61,991 nucleotides of DNA from Ectocarpus siliculosus (lineage: Eukaryota; Sar; Phaeophyceae; Ectocarpales; Ectocarpaceae). Positions 46,201-58,625 of the stretch are shown piece by piece. The position numbers were made by a program, and so were the translations under genes. The stretch spans positions 11,251 through 73,241 of the forward strand of contig FN648699.1 of NCBI GenBank assembly GCA_000310025.1. Reading direction: 5' to 3'. Position 1 is the first letter of the stretch. Each line of letters starts with the position of its first letter. The notes under the pieces were generated by a model. The model worked only from the letters and a program-made list of their open reading frames with translations. It had not been told where the DNA came from and ran no database searches.

Positions 46201-49200
46201 CGGTATGCACCCTGCCAGAAGTGAGAGGCCATGGCTCCCACCCACAGCAACAAAATGGCGAACTCTCCCACACTCATCCATCTAGCCGAAGAAGGCCAGC
46301 AGAAGATGAACCAGAAGACGGAAGGCGAGGAACAACGAGGTCCGTCCATGAAAAAAAAACAGGACCGTGAGGAGGTAGGGAGGTAGGGAGGGAGGGAGGG
46401 AGGGAGGGAGGGAGGGAGGGAGGGAGGGAGGGAGGGAAGGAGTGAGGAGGAGAACGTAAGGCTTGTTGTACTAAGGACAAAATTGTTGTCGCCCCCTCCC
46501 TACGTGAACAGAGACGTCAGTCCAGACGTCGGCGCAAAAAAATCAACATTTTGGTCGGTGGTTCGGCGGTGCCTCGGGTGAGACTTTGTACTGTCCAGCC
46601 TGGCCAAGCATTCGAGGTTAGGGTCTAGAAATCTGCTTGGCTTTTTTGCAATCCTGATGGTGCAAGCTGGTTGCTTTCGGTGTACACTTTCTTGAATCAT
46701 GAAATTTGGTGGCGACCAAACACAACAGCATGGACAGAAAACACGTTCGTTAGACTCGAAAAACAGCTTCAAACAATTTCAAGCAAGTGGCATTGACTGC
46801 TGTTTGGCTGGCTGCCGCACTCTCGTGGAGGCAGCTCAGCAGGCCTGCGCAAAATGATGGCCCCACAACGATGACCGCATTGTTTCCTATCTCAGCAGAC
46901 AGGAAGCCGCCACCTGCTGTGCAGCATCATGGATAAGTTTCGCATTTCGAAGTGACGGATCTCGGGAACGCGCGGTTGAGCCGGATGATAAGGTACTTCA
47001 GTAAGTGCCAGAAACAGAGAGATGTTATTGTGTTGCAACAAGATGGGAATTCCTTGTTTGCAAGAAAAGTATGGTGGCACTTTCTAATGATCCCATCCCG
47101 TTTTTTATGTGCTCCTTTTCTTCCACAAATGCAAGTAGCATTTTTACTTTAGTTTTTCCCTCCCGCAATGTGTGTCAGCTGATTTTGATGGGTGTTTCCC
47201 GAAGCAGACACACTCACCCACCAGAACGAAACATCGGAACAGCAGTCAATAGTAGCGGCACAAGGGCCGCCAAAAAGACATTGAAGTTGCCCGTGTGCAC
47301 TGAACTTACGGCAGAGAGTGACGCAAATGGCGCGTGCTACTACTACTACTGTATATTTACCCAAAAAAATTCCCTCAGGAGGGAGGCCCCTCCGGAGGGT
47401 GTCTCCGGCGGCGGCGGCCCGCCGAACGCCTCTGATTATTTCCCCGGGCCTATCCCCCCCCTTGTCGTGGACGTGTCCATGGACGTCGGTGGACGCGTCG
47501 TCGTCGGTGGACGTGGACCACCGTCCTTGGTCCACCTACATTTTGTCCGTGGACGACCATGCACTTGTCCACGGACATCTTTCACGCGCATCTTTCACGG
47601 GCATCTTTCCGGTGTCCAAGGACGCCTGCGGGCACATCCTCGGACGTCCGCGGACGTCCGTGGACACGTCCATACTCAAAAGGTCAAATAGTATCAATGA
47701 TCAGTGGCTTCACGCTGCTCGTTTTCCTGTCGACCAAGGGTCTATGTGAAAAAAAATCCGGACACATAGCCCCCTCCAGGGCGGCAATTTCGATTTGTGT
47801 TTTATATTGGAATTAGTATAGGGGGCTTTGTTCACGAAACATAATCATTGACCCCCCTATGCATACGGCAGAGTTTGTATCGACAGCAGCAGTGCCCCTG
47901 ACGTAACAATGTAGAAATTAAAGTCCCCCCCCGGAAAAAAAAACACGCACACACACACACACGTCATGGGCTACTGATCGACCAACTTCCACCAGGGCCA
48001 ATCGGTTGGGATCTATGCGACAACGATAGTAATGAGGGTAATTCTTTAGGGAGTGACGGAGACGAGGGAAAGGGAAAGGGAAGAAAGGAGGACGAAGACG
48101 ACGATGGAAGAGGAAAACATGGAGGAGGAGTGGAAGAGAGCAAAGGGTTTGAGCCAGATGACCTTCCCCCCCCAAAAAAACAGGGCTAGGGAAGAACTGC
48201 CCAGAGATTGTTGTCAAAATGATTATCAGAATGATGGTAGCGAAAACAAGGAGGATAATGAATGGTGAAAGTACTCCTAAACGAATTAGAGTACAAGGTA
48301 ATAGCCTTGGTAGACGCGTCCAGTTTTCTTCTGTTGCAGCCGTTTCTGTCTTTCGAAGGATAGTTTAGCCTCCCCCATGCTGCCCCCTAACGGGGTCCCA
48401 GTTCATGGCAGATAGAAGTGTCTTGTGTTTCCAACCGCACTAAGACTGACGTCTTTCCAATGGCCACCAGCCGGTAAGCGCGGTCGATGCTAATAATAAA
48501 CACACACACACATAAAGACACACACACACACACTCGGTCGATGCCAATAATAAAAACACACACATACACACTACGGACCTCGATTTCCGGTTTGTAGCCG
48601 GTCTACATGTATGTCTCTTGGATACATTTTTTTTCACCTACACCCCTGTGTCTACCTATTTACTCATGCATGACGACCGGGTCAAGGGCATCGTTTAAAA
48701 TGTGATAGCCGCGCGTAAGCGATCCCTTCCCCCTTTCTCTCAGTCTACAAAGCAAGGCAACAGCTGCACTGCTGCTGTCCAAAAGAGACGAAACTCCTGC
48801 AAGTTGCACGCAGAATTAATTAACCCGCTACACTCACACGATCAACTTCCAACATTCAAATTCCATGACAAGCCTGCAAGTTGCACGCAGAATTAATTAA
48901 CCCGCTACACTCACACGATCAACTTCCAACATTCAAATCCCATGACAAGCGCATGTATGTATGAGCATGCAAATGTTGTACGCGCTTACAGCACACGCTA
49001 CCGCTGTAATCAAGCAGGAAAGCACTCACGGAGACAGTTTCCCCAGAGGCCTGAATTGGAAGTGGATGATGCTGTTGTACGCCTTGAGAAAGCTCTGAAC
49101 CTTCGAAGACGACGATGCGGGCAAACCATCCTGTGTCGCCTTGCCTTCCCTGTACTTCCAGACCGCTTGGTAGATTCCGCCGAGAGCCGCAGCCACCACG

Positions 49201-49457
49201 GGAAGCAGTAGCAGGAACAGTGCGCGCTGGTTTTGAGAGGTGCTCATGTTTGCCCCCGAGGATATGTCATAGTCGAGCTCATCGTTCACGAAGAAATGCT
49301 CGCGGTACCACGTGCCGCGGGCCATCGCGAGGTAGAAGACACTGTACAGGAGCACGGCGGAAGCTAAGAAGCGTAAGCTCACCAGAGCCACGCCGGTTGT
49401 TGTTGGCCCGCCCATGGGCAACAGCATGCACGTGTGATCAAACTGCCATTTGTCCAT
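40226..49457 (-). CDS. Ferric reductase / NADPH oxidase superfamily membrane protein, 9 exons
   Basis: It moves electrons from NADPH through FAD and two hemes across a membrane, to ferric chelates or oxygen. Exons on the minus strand: 49457-49030, 46281-46087, 45792-45378, 44776-44694, 43753-43270, 42648-42475, 41978-41846, 41507-41314, 40504-40226; total 2385 bases, 794 residues. Exon 1 has two hydrophobic segments. Exon 3 holds the heme core: H252 and H266 in one helix (14 apart) and H333 and H346 in another (13 apart), the NOX/FRE spacing. Exon 5 has the FAD module, with HAMSVA (436-441) where the family has HPF(S/T), and ends with the NADPH motif GGSGVT (523-528). Exons 7-8 add two hydrophobic segments, and exon 9 (LTSGPQALVDGVL, ending QF) closes the NADPH domain. 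No EF hands, so not RBOH-like; the layout is closer to plant FRO reductases. Intron 7 has a GC donor (CAG|gcacgt). Confidence 0.9.
43865..44215. repeat. About 330-base repeat in ferric reductase intron 4
   Basis: It matches 48183-48520 (intron 1 of the same gene) in direct orientation, including TTGGTAGACGCGT, GTTTTCTT and TTAGCCTCCCCCATGC, and then the ACGTC/CCAAT repeat. The two copies show that the ACGTC/CCAAT core is the end of a longer element. Confidence 0.65.
46384..46440. repeat. GGGA microsatellite
   Basis: About 13 GGGA units in ferric reductase intron 1, about 100 bases upstream of the exon 2 acceptor. On the minus strand it is pyrimidine-rich (CCCT), so it may serve as part of the polypyrimidine region. 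Confidence 0.9.
47466..47675. repeat. Degenerate GTCC/GGAC palindromic array
   Basis: About 210 bases in ferric reductase intron 1 are built from short units around GGACGT and GTCC, such as GTCCATGGACGTC, GTCCACGGACATC and GGACGTCCGCGGACGTCC. Many are self-complementary, so the whole can form alternative hairpins. No coding frame is convincing. Confidence 0.7.
48183..48520. repeat. About 330-base repeat in ferric reductase intron 1
   Basis: Direct partner of 43865-44215. It ends in GCGGTCGATGCTAATAATA followed by ACAC runs; GGTCGATGCCAATAATA recurs just after at about 48535-48552. Confidence 0.65.
48796..48949. repeat. 77-base tandem duplication
   Basis: Two copies (from 48796 and 48873) of a unit with CCTGCAAGTTGCACGCAG, ATTAATTAACCCGC and CATTCAAAT differ at about one base, so the duplication is recent. 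It lies in ferric reductase intron 1. Confidence 0.9.
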
Positions 49458-52400
49458 GACGAATGTTTTTTTGGGTTGGTTGTCGTATGGAAGGGATCTA
49501 CAGCTCTTCGAGAAAGATTGTCGTGGCCTCCATCGAGGGGCGGGCGCGTTCTTGGGGGCCGAGGTGTGCGTACATGGGTGAACGGAAAATAATCTGTCTA
49601 ACTGCCGGCGGATAAAGTAATCCGGATGAACCGGCAGTTTTTTCTTCGAACTATGTAGTTCCGCCGCATATATATTCGTTCAGCAGGTTCGGCGCTCTCG
49701 ACCTCCCCCTCTCCTGCCCCCTTTCTCTCTGCTATTAGCTACACAGTAGGATATACGCATATGATGCCAATGCAGTTCTTTGCAATGTCTCTGTCTCGGT
49801 TTTGTACTCCTGTTCTTCGGCAAGAACCAGCCACTCGTGGTGATCTGCAATGAATGGTCCGTTCAAGATAATTATTCCGGTTGCCGGAAAGAATTTTTTT
49901 CGCGATAAATTTTATGACCAAATAATATGACCACAAAAATTAAGAAACATAAAAAATATATATATTCCACGGGTCTCGGGTGCGCATCCAATCGAGTTGT
50001 TAGAGAAAAGTATACGGTATACTCCGGAGTGGGCTCTCATGAGGGTAAAGCGTCATCAAGGGGTGCAAGGTGAAAGCAAAAGCAGGGGCAGCAGGACCAA
50101 CCCATAGCTGACTGTCTGTCTGCTGCGGTGTGCCGTTTCCCAAGTTATTGAGCTCACAACTGACTGACCTGACTGACGTGTTTTGGTCTTGAACAGCCCA
50201 GCCTCCAGCCAAAAACCTCAGCGAAAAAAAATTAATACATGTATAATCCGTGCCAAACATCCATGCATGGTGTTTCTTCAAGGGTGCCACAAATATCACA
50301 CTCGACCCCACTAAACCAACACCTTCCTTCAATACCTTCCTAGCATAACATACAGAGAGATAGATACACATGACGGCTACCGACTGTCGTCTTGTTGAGC
50401 CTTTTTCCCACAGGGAAGGGTGGAAGAATATCGCTGTGTGCTGCTCGGGAGACCATGGAAATACAGGTAGTTTCTACTGACGGTATGAATAACGTACATT
50501 TTCCTTTCGTTCTTTCGTTGTACACTCTTCTTCATTGCTGGATCCGGTGCGTCATACTTCAGAAGGAATTATTAATAAGAACAATAAAATATTTCTCGTA
50601 CATAAACCTACGTACCCGTCGGCAAGATCCGCCGAAGAGCTGCGACAATCGTTGTGAAGATAGATGTGTTGTTATGAGCAGATATTGTGCCAGCCCACTT
50701 TTGTAAGTACTGTATGTACCATGCATGCATACAGCTCACTCCATCCCCACCACAACATTCCCCCACACACCACACACACCCATCATCTATGCCCTATATC
50801 GGATAATTTTTAGGCTTGTAGCGCCGAGATAGAGGTGCTCGGAATTTTACGAACGAACTAACTGCGCACAACAATCAATCTCTCGCGCAGACAGAGCGTT
50901 ATATTATTATAGATAGAAAGTTGGTATACCAGCTAACAAGGTACTACAAGGAGTAGTACTTTGTTCGACTCTTTGTTGCTGTTGTTGTACGGGGTGCCCC
51001 TTCAACGCGCAGAGCTGGCCCACTATAATAAGTAGTAGTAGAGAGGAAGCGATGCGAGCAGTCAGGTGTGTGTGTGTGTGTGTGTGTCTAATATGTCACC
51101 ATTTAATATTGTTTCTTACATTGATTGTGGACGACAGGGACAACAAGGAGGGAGGGAGGGATAGACTACTACGTAGCGCTGTATGTATGTAACACGGTGT
51201 ATGGTATTGTCTACTTCTTTTGTTTCTCCTCGTCATTCGCAACAATCCGAAGATTTCGCGAGAAGAGTGAGTGCCACCATCATCATGTCAAAAGTACTGC
51301 GGTAGTAGTACAATAAGGTGTGACCTGACAATATATTATTATATTATTATTCTCGTCAGTCGAATGCAACTATTTATTGGCCGAACACGACAAAAGCTTG
51401 CACTGTTGACTGTACTGTGTGCGGCAACCCTGCTTGAAGAAAACCTCCGCAAGCACTACTGCACCCATCCCGCATCTTCTTCGCGATGATGATGATAGCG
51501 TAGCGTACAAAAGAGATTCTGCCCCGGGGCCCCCTCCAACTTCTTTCATGAATGGTTGAGTGGCCCCGAACTGTGTTGCATAATCCTCACCCCTCCCTGT
51601 GAACGTTGTCGGACGTTGGGGATCCACACCCTGTCACCCTATAGACGGGGTGCCACGGACTCGTCGCTACCGTCGATCGGCTCGGTCAACGCCCACGCTC
51701 GGACGGCTGCCTGGCCACGGATCGTTTAGTTGTGAGAAGCAGACTTCTTTTGGACGGAGATTTTCACCTCACCCTTCCCCCGTAGATCCTACTGCCGCCA
51801 TGTTCTCTTCCCCCAAACTGTGACCGCAGCAGGGGTTGCGTGGAGAGGTCATGCTCGATGCGGGTCATGATGCTTATTGCCTTCGAACATGTTGTCGGGG
51901 CGACTTCCTTGTCTTTTGCTGCGCTCGCCTCCACATGTAACGTAATCGGCACAAGCGTGCTTCTTGCGTCCAAAATCATCAGCGTCGCGTGCTCGAGCAA
52001 GCATATACTCCGGACCAAGGTCGCCAATACGAAGCATCTAAATAGCAGCGATGGGTTGGACGGCGTCCCGAAAGAAACACTGGATGTATGTGAATATTGC
52101 ACCTAGTCAAGGCTACAAAGACACGGCTGGCTCTGAACAACGCACTCCACATCCTGAGTTCGACTCATGTATCCAGGTGGGAGGGCGGGCCCGTACGGCC
52201 GCGGTACTCCTTCGAGTCAACAAACGGCGTGTGGCCATGGCCCGCATCCTTTGCCACATGACAGAACGACGTGCACAAATTGAGGAAATTACATGTTTTA
52301 GTCCTTTCACGCGGAAAATTGTCCCGTAGGAGGGGACACACTCACGACTCATCATCATCGAACGCAAGCGTGAACACACCACACGGAAGGAAAAAAAAAC

Positions 52401-52768
52401 ACAAACAAGAGTCCTGCATCCACGACGAAAGAGGGAGCGAAGGACTACGCTTGACCACGGTCCTATCTTGATTACCCCGAGGAACACAGCAGTTTTGCTT
52501 CCAACATCCAAACTATCGCGCTGTCTAGTCAAAAATCAAGACCTCCAGAACCGTTTCGTAAAACGGGTTGCGTAAACGTTTGTTTCTCTATTCTAACCCC
52601 GAGAAAAAACTAGAGAAGACACTCGTATTGGAGACCTAAGATGCAACAGAGGCACGTGCGGCACACCAAAACACCAGCTTCAACCAACACAGATAGTTCA
52701 AGTCCTTCCTAGTCAAAACCTACGGGAAACGCTTCGCTACGTTGGGAACGCAAAAGTGGGTGGGTGGT
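49458..52768. other. Intergenic, ferric reductase to LHC4
   Basis: No gene is supported. Upstream of the reductase an ATATATAT run at about 49666-49675 could serve as a TATA-like element, about 210 bases before its ATG. The middle is AT-rich with short GT and AGG microsatellites. From about 51860 LHC-arm sequence begins, with one hairpin repeat (52007-52039) and LHC3-like 3' flank up to the LHC4 stop. Confidence 0.5.
52007..52039 (-). repeat. Short hairpin repeat downstream of LHC4
   Basis: On the minus strand AGATGCTTCG, TATTGGCGACCTTGG and TCCGGAGT. The orientation follows LHC4, as expected if it moved with the gene. Confidence 0.65.
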
Positions 52769-55348
52769 TTAGTTGAAGGTGTATCCCGCGCCAAGGAGGT
52801 CGTTGATCACGTACGGCTTGTTGTTCAGCTCCTCGTGCACCATCAGAGCCAGGATGCCCATCTGTGCCGCGCGCCCGTTGTTCAGCTCGATCGCGCGCTT
52901 CGATGCCTGGGTCTCCTCCGACATCGCGTCCCACGAGGACCCGAACGGGTTGCCGCCCAGGGTGAAGTCTCCGGGGAACGAGCCCTCCACGTTCTTCATC
53001 ACAGCCAGCTCAAGGAAGCCGATGAACGCGAAGATCTGGGCGAGGCCCGCCGGGGGGATCTTCGACAGAGCGGCCACGCCGTTCGGCATGTCCGCGAACG
53101 ACAGGTTCGCCGAGTTCGAGAGCATGCCGGGGAGCCGGGTGTTCTGCTGGGTCAGGTGACCGGCGATGGCGAGCATGGCAATGCGCCCGTGCTTCACCTC
53201 CACGTACCGGAGGCGCTCGAACCGCTCCTGGTCGGCGTCCTCGAGGAGGCCGAGCGGGTCCCAGAATCCGAGGGGGGGCTGCGCGCCGATCTCCGACTCG
53301 AACGACATCTTCATGGCCGAGGACGACTTGGCCGGGGTGGCCACGGCGGCGCCGTTGAACGCGCTGTGGTGATTTAATGGGGGTGGGTGGCAACAGGCAA
53401 AAGGGCAGGGGAGGAAAGGATGGCGTGAGGTACTGAACACGCGCAGAAAGAGAAAAAACATGTATAACCTCACAAAAACACTACCCGGTTTTGTTGTGCA
53501 AGCGGCCGGTGCAGCCGATCAATTTGAAATATATTGAGTCCCGAGTCATCAACAATCAACAAAGGCTTCTGGAACGAATGGCCGTTGGCGTGTGCATACA
53601 CGCATGAATACACCAGTACCGTAGGTTACGCAAAATACCACACCCCCTGGACCCATAAATGTCGGTTGCTCCACACCACAAAGAATGGCGGTGCCGATAA
53701 TGGTGTTGTGGAATCGCGTTGTCGAGAGCTTTCCGACAACGTCCCGCAGGGTGTACGCATCCTCTTCAACGTGGAGTACTCTAGCTTTGAAATCGGTACA
53801 GGGGGTGTGGTATAATATCTAATGACATATACGTCATACATAAGTTCTCCACCTAATTAGGTTTTACGTCATACATAACTTCCTCCACCTAACTAGGTTT
53901 TCGGTGGTTTCTCTGTACAGAGTGACGCAGCAGTATTTATGAAGATATTCCTCGCCAGCTGTGTGTGTTCAAACCTCTTGTGTGACGGCTAATAGAGGAT
54001 ACGGGGGCATAAGACCCACGGAAGCTGAGTTGGCGAGAGTCAGCAAATTTCTTGCATACCGCAAAAAAGAAACGCCACCAAAAAAAGACCTTGATTTCCA
54101 CGTGACCGCTCCCCACACACCCAAGCAGAGGCAATGACAATGGCATCCGCCAGAGCTGTTGTGCATGGCTCCCTTTCCCCGCCAGTGTTGTCTTGTCCCT
54201 CCCAGCGCTGTTGCGTGTTTAGCTACGTGCTTCCTCTGTTCCAAAACGGCGTGACTGCGTGTTTGTGGGTGGGAGATTTAGATTTTTTTTGGTGCTCCAT
54301 TACCTCAACAACTACCGGGGAGGGGGGTGATCTCCCATTGTATGGTTTTGGGGTACAAACGCCGGTGAAGCACGGGGCATCTGTTGTCGGAGCACGACCA
54401 AACCGGACTGGTGAAGAGCGCCCTATAGTTCTTCGTCACAAGCCAGCAGATCGTCAATCTGTGCTCTACAGACCTCGTACTGGTCGAATAGGAGGGAACT
54501 TCCAGGCAGTCGCTTCTAGAACTTGGGTCCCTGGTGGATGCGACCCTGGGAATCGTTACTCTTCGCGCACCGCGGCTCACGAAAAAAAAAAGAAAGCGAG
54601 GTGCAGTAAGCGATATCCAGAGAAACCACACGCTCGACAAAAGCTGACGCGTGAGTTACGCATATGTTGGGGGAAGCAACACCATGGATGTTGGACTCGA
54701 GTGTGTTGCGTGGCATCGACGGCGCCTGGTGTCTGATTCAAACCGGGCATGGCGCAGAGGTGATGTAACCTTGACCTTATCCTGAGAACTGGTGCAATAT
54801 TTTCTCCGGTACGCGTTTGGATGGGGACGAGAGCCACTGCTGTAGGTACGCATGATCGGATACATTCGCACCCTTATGGCAGATCGTTTTTAGTTCGTGG
54901 AACTTGCTGTCCCCATGCCCTATGTACCGAGACGTTGCTGTGAGGCAGCCACTAGTGTAATGGGCGCGTGATGGTAGCATACTTGAAATTGTACGGGGTA
55001 GTTGTTTTGAAAGCAAGAGAAGGACAGGACGGCCCAAAGAACTGCTGTCATCATGTAGAGGCTATCAACTTCTCTGCATAGAACTCTGAAACTTGAAGCG
55101 GGCTCTCCAGAACACCAGGAGAGCGGCTTGGGTGACGAGACAGACGAGGAGCTCATGCGATAGAATCATAGCACAACCGCGACCAACAAAACGGGCGCAT
55201 CATCACGTTGACGTGCACCCATGACAGAAATCACAGCAACCCAGGGCACAGGGCACACGATCAAGCAAGTCTCCAGCTGCTCTCACCTGGGTGCCACGAA
55301 GGCTTGGGCTCCGGCCACGCAGGCAGCGGCTACAACGCAGGACTTCAT
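52769..55348 (-). CDS. LHCF: LHC4: fucoxanthin chlorophyll a/c-binding protein, complete two-exon gene
   Basis: Exon 1 is 55348-55287 and exon 2 is 53363-52769, on the minus strand, again 62 plus 595 bases and 218 residues identical to LHC2 and LHC3. The intron of 1923 bases is the longest of the set because a 179-base MITE with perfect 15-base terminal inverted repeats (53635-53813) has inserted in it. The 3' flank (52300-52768) matches the 3' flank of LHC3 (10546-11050) in reverse, including the CCCAC repeats after the stop and a GTAGGTTTTGACTAG block. This makes LHC3 and LHC4 the inner pair of an inverted duplication. Confidence 0.97.
53635..53813. mobile_element. MITE in LHC4 intron, perfect 15-base TIRs
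   Basis: ATACCACACCCCCTG at 53635-53649 is perfectly inverted at 53799-53813, giving a 179-base element. Its right half (GAGTACTCTAGCTTTGAAAT) matches the family at 12932-13116. It is absent from the other LHC introns in the window and so marks an insertion after the copies separated. Confidence 0.85.
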
Positions 55349-55510
55349 CTTGATATGAGGTGGTGGTGTGGGAAGAGAAAGGTGCAGGATGTGGTGGGCA
55401 GAACACGGAGTGAGCTAAGGGGGCGGGGCGTGGGCTGCCAATTCGGAGAGAAGAGAGAAGGTCGAACAGCCGCAAATCCAGATGACATCAACTACAGCTC
55501 GGCCAATCAC
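55349..55510 (-). promoter_or_regulatory. LHC4 core promoter block
   Basis: Read on the minus strand: the CCAAT plus bZIP-like block is at 55510-55481, the initiator-like CTCACTCC at 55414-55407, and the ATG at 55348. A distal ACGT element (ATGACGTGGACAC read on the minus strand) is at about 55723-55711. Confidence 0.6.
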
Positions 55511-58500
55511 AGACCGCGGGACTGTGAACGAGCTCAGGGTTTGTTTCGCCGCATTTTTTTGTGCGCGAGGCACCCACTGCCTTGGCGTTTGTGAGACCTT
55601 GTCGGCTTGCGTTTCTTACGAAACCAGGGTGTTGCTTCTGCGCCAAGCGCTCTGACGTTCGAAACAGTTGGATCTACTATCTCTCTTTATCTTTTCCAGC
55701 TTCCGAGCTGTGTCCACGTCATCACGTGTTACCCGATGTTGATTTGGGGCGCGATCTTTGGAGAAAATCGTTCCAGCAACAATCTCTTTCTTGCATCGCC
55801 TGCTCCCCCCCTCTCCATATCTCTTGCCCTGATTTCCATACAAAGAGCGACCGATGTGGGATCATGTGAGCTGCTGCGTACTCTGGCTGTCAGCAGTGTG
55901 CCCGCCGTGCAGTCTGCTGGCTCGTTCCGACCACAGCACACGGTAAGGTCGGACGAGGCCACCGTAGGCACACACTATCGATGCCGAGTACATGCGCTCC
56001 AGCCACATCACTCTGTGGGGCATCTTATAATGAAATGGATACGTGTACACTACTATACTGCTGTACAAGTGAGTGGAAAACGCGCGTGAGTGTTTATATT
56101 ATTAGCATCGACCGCACTAACCGGCTGACCAATGAAACGACGTCAGTGAGTCGCAGTGTCGGGTAGAAAAGAAAAATATTGTAAACACTTGGGACCCTGT
56201 GAGGGGGTCGAGGCATGGGGGAGGCAAAGCTATTCTCCGGATGAAAGGCAGAAACGGTAGCAACAGAAGAAAACTGCACACGTCTACGATTTCTTCTCTG
56301 GCCCTGCGTCGTTTGTGGTGAGGAAGGTCATCGTATGTGTGTGTGTGTGTTTTTTTTTATATGCATCGGACAGCGCTTATCGCCTGACCAATGAAAAGAC
56401 ATCAGTCCTATTGCGGTTGAAATCACAAAACACTTCTAAATGCCATTACCTGGGACCCCGTGAGGCATCGTATGTGTGTGTGCGTGTGTTTGGCAGAATG
56501 GAGACTCCAATTTTTTGTTATTTTCTTGGGGGTGGCGGCGTGTCGCACGTACTTACTTGTGATGACGTGAGTACGGGTCGCGCACCGTAGACGAGAATAA
56601 GAGTGAGCTTGCACATCCAGCTACGGTGCCTGCCACCACTCACTCTGCAGTGACTCTGCAGTGACTTGTATTCTGCTAGATAGGGCGATCGGAGCTCTGG
56701 AGGGGGGACGAAACAGCTCGCACCTACGGTAAGTAGGAGCACATACCGCACCAACCAGCGGTCAACGTAACCCGCCGATGACTAAAACTATCTGCTGTGA
56801 AAAAGAGCGTTAGAATCAGCGGTCGTCTCAGATCAGGAATCGAGGTGACGACGCTGCTGCACGAATAACGACGACATGTACGCATCACCACCTCTAGGAA
56901 TTACAGCACGCCGTTCTTCAGCAAGGCCCCCCCATGAACACAGCATACAGGCTGGCCGCTATTATTGTGCGAAGTACGTACGTACGTGCTTTGAACTGAA
57001 TTGTCTGTGGGTCGTCTGTGGGTCATGCTTTCTGCCTTCGAAGATGTTGTCGGGGCGTTATTATAGTTCTTCGTGTTTTGGGCTGTTCGTCTAACCACAA
57101 GCGAAGGGAGTCGGCTCGTACGAATACAGTAGTGGTGTAGTTCACATCAAGAGTACCGAGGTGAGAGAGAGGCTGGCGGGGATGTACTGCTGCTGTGGGG
57201 ATAGGCCAGAAAGACTAGATACAGGGCTACTGAGATATCTGTCCCTGATGTATTCATCGTGCTCGTATGCATATCGGCTGGCGTGCGCCGGTGCCCAATA
57301 ACAGCGCTGACCAACGGCATTCTCCCACGGTAAATTTCGGTGTGGCTCGTGAGCCAACGTCAGGGAAGGGTTGTAATTACGTCGTCGCGTGAAAACTGAA
57401 AACAGTCCATCTCCCCCAACACCATTCTGTCAGCGATGGCATAGTTTATGTAGTATTGTGTGCGACCCTGCCAGTGAGTGTACGATGCGCGTCGATGTGT
57501 TGCGTACCAAGTTCATGTCCACCTCGCTAACGGTGCGTGTTCTCGTCTACTACGCTTGGGACCGAGGTCGCCAACAAGAAGCATCTGAAAAGTTGTCGTG
57601 CGCAGCCAATGCCATACGCATAACTTGCCAAGAGAAACACGCCTCGTCTTTGTTCTCCCCACGAGTTGAGAGGTGAGAAAGCCAACCCAGCGCGATACAA
57701 GTATACACAGTGAGTGCCGGGTTTGGTCGTGCCAGCCTACGCGATCAACGGTCCCGTAACGTTTCAAGACACACGCTCGTCTCATGCAAGTCTCGGGTCG
57801 CACGCAACGCGCAATCTATCAAGTCTACACCAGTCTACAAGCGTGTATCACAACATTAGCAAAGCATAGTCCATCAACCGAACATCTAAGATAGACTTTG
57901 CTGTCGACCAACTCCTGCTGAAGTGCTGGCGCACCTGCAGGTGTTCCAGATGTAAAGCAGCTTCGCCGCCGGGAACACCACACACGAAACCGCACGCAAG
58001 ATAGTGTTCGCAAGCACAGCAGCGCAAGCTTGTTTGGCTACAGCAGTGCAAGCTTGATGGTTGTTGGAATCAGACCTTTGTTATTATCAACAAACTTTCA
58101 GTCCATTCAACGACGCGCAGAAGACAGCTACGATCCACGCAGCACGTCTCTCGAGTGTATGCATCATCGTCAATCCCGACACTACGACTCGACAAAAACA
58201 ACAAGGCACAACGGGCAACAGCAACAACCGGCCCCATCCACCAGGCAAAAACCTCATGAGATCACGTGCAGCCCACAAGGCACTCCAATGAAGGAATCCC
58301 CTTCCTCCAGCCCCCTCCCCTGCCAAAGCAAACCGCACGCCCCACGAGGGTGTGCCTTGCGAACCGCCAACGGTTTACACCGTCTATTCTTTCTACATCA
58401 GTCGACATGACACCGTTTCTATTAAGTCTAAAAGAAAATAGAACGCCGCCGCAGTAGAGCATCATCCGGGTTCCATCTAGGGAGGAAGAGCTGGTCCCCT

Positions 58501-58625
58501 CACCCCATCGCAGCTCTTAAAGAAAACAATTTCAAAACATGAATCACAGCACGTCACCGCTATTCACAAGCACCCCCAGCAACAAAACCGGTGCAAAAGG
58601 TCTAAATGACGCACGGACTAGAAAT
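55511..58625. other. Intergenic, LHC4 upstream to LHC5 downstream
   Basis: No gene is supported. It contains distal LHC4 promoter (to about 55990), two copies of the ACGTC/CCAAT dispersed repeat (56100-56215, 56365-56465), a hairpin repeat (57553-57586), and LHC1-like 3' flank (58060-58620). Confidence 0.55.
57553..57586 (-). repeat. Short hairpin repeat downstream of LHC5
   Basis: On the minus strand AGATGCTTCTTGTTGG, then CGACCTCGGTCCCAAGCG; the outer stem changes to GCTT/AAGC while the inner GACC/GGTC is kept. Confidence 0.6.

Noticed and set aside
40226-49457. RBOH-type plant NADPH oxidase
   Set aside because: The first 142 residues contain two hydrophobic segments and no EF-hand motif, and extra helices lie in the NADPH half.
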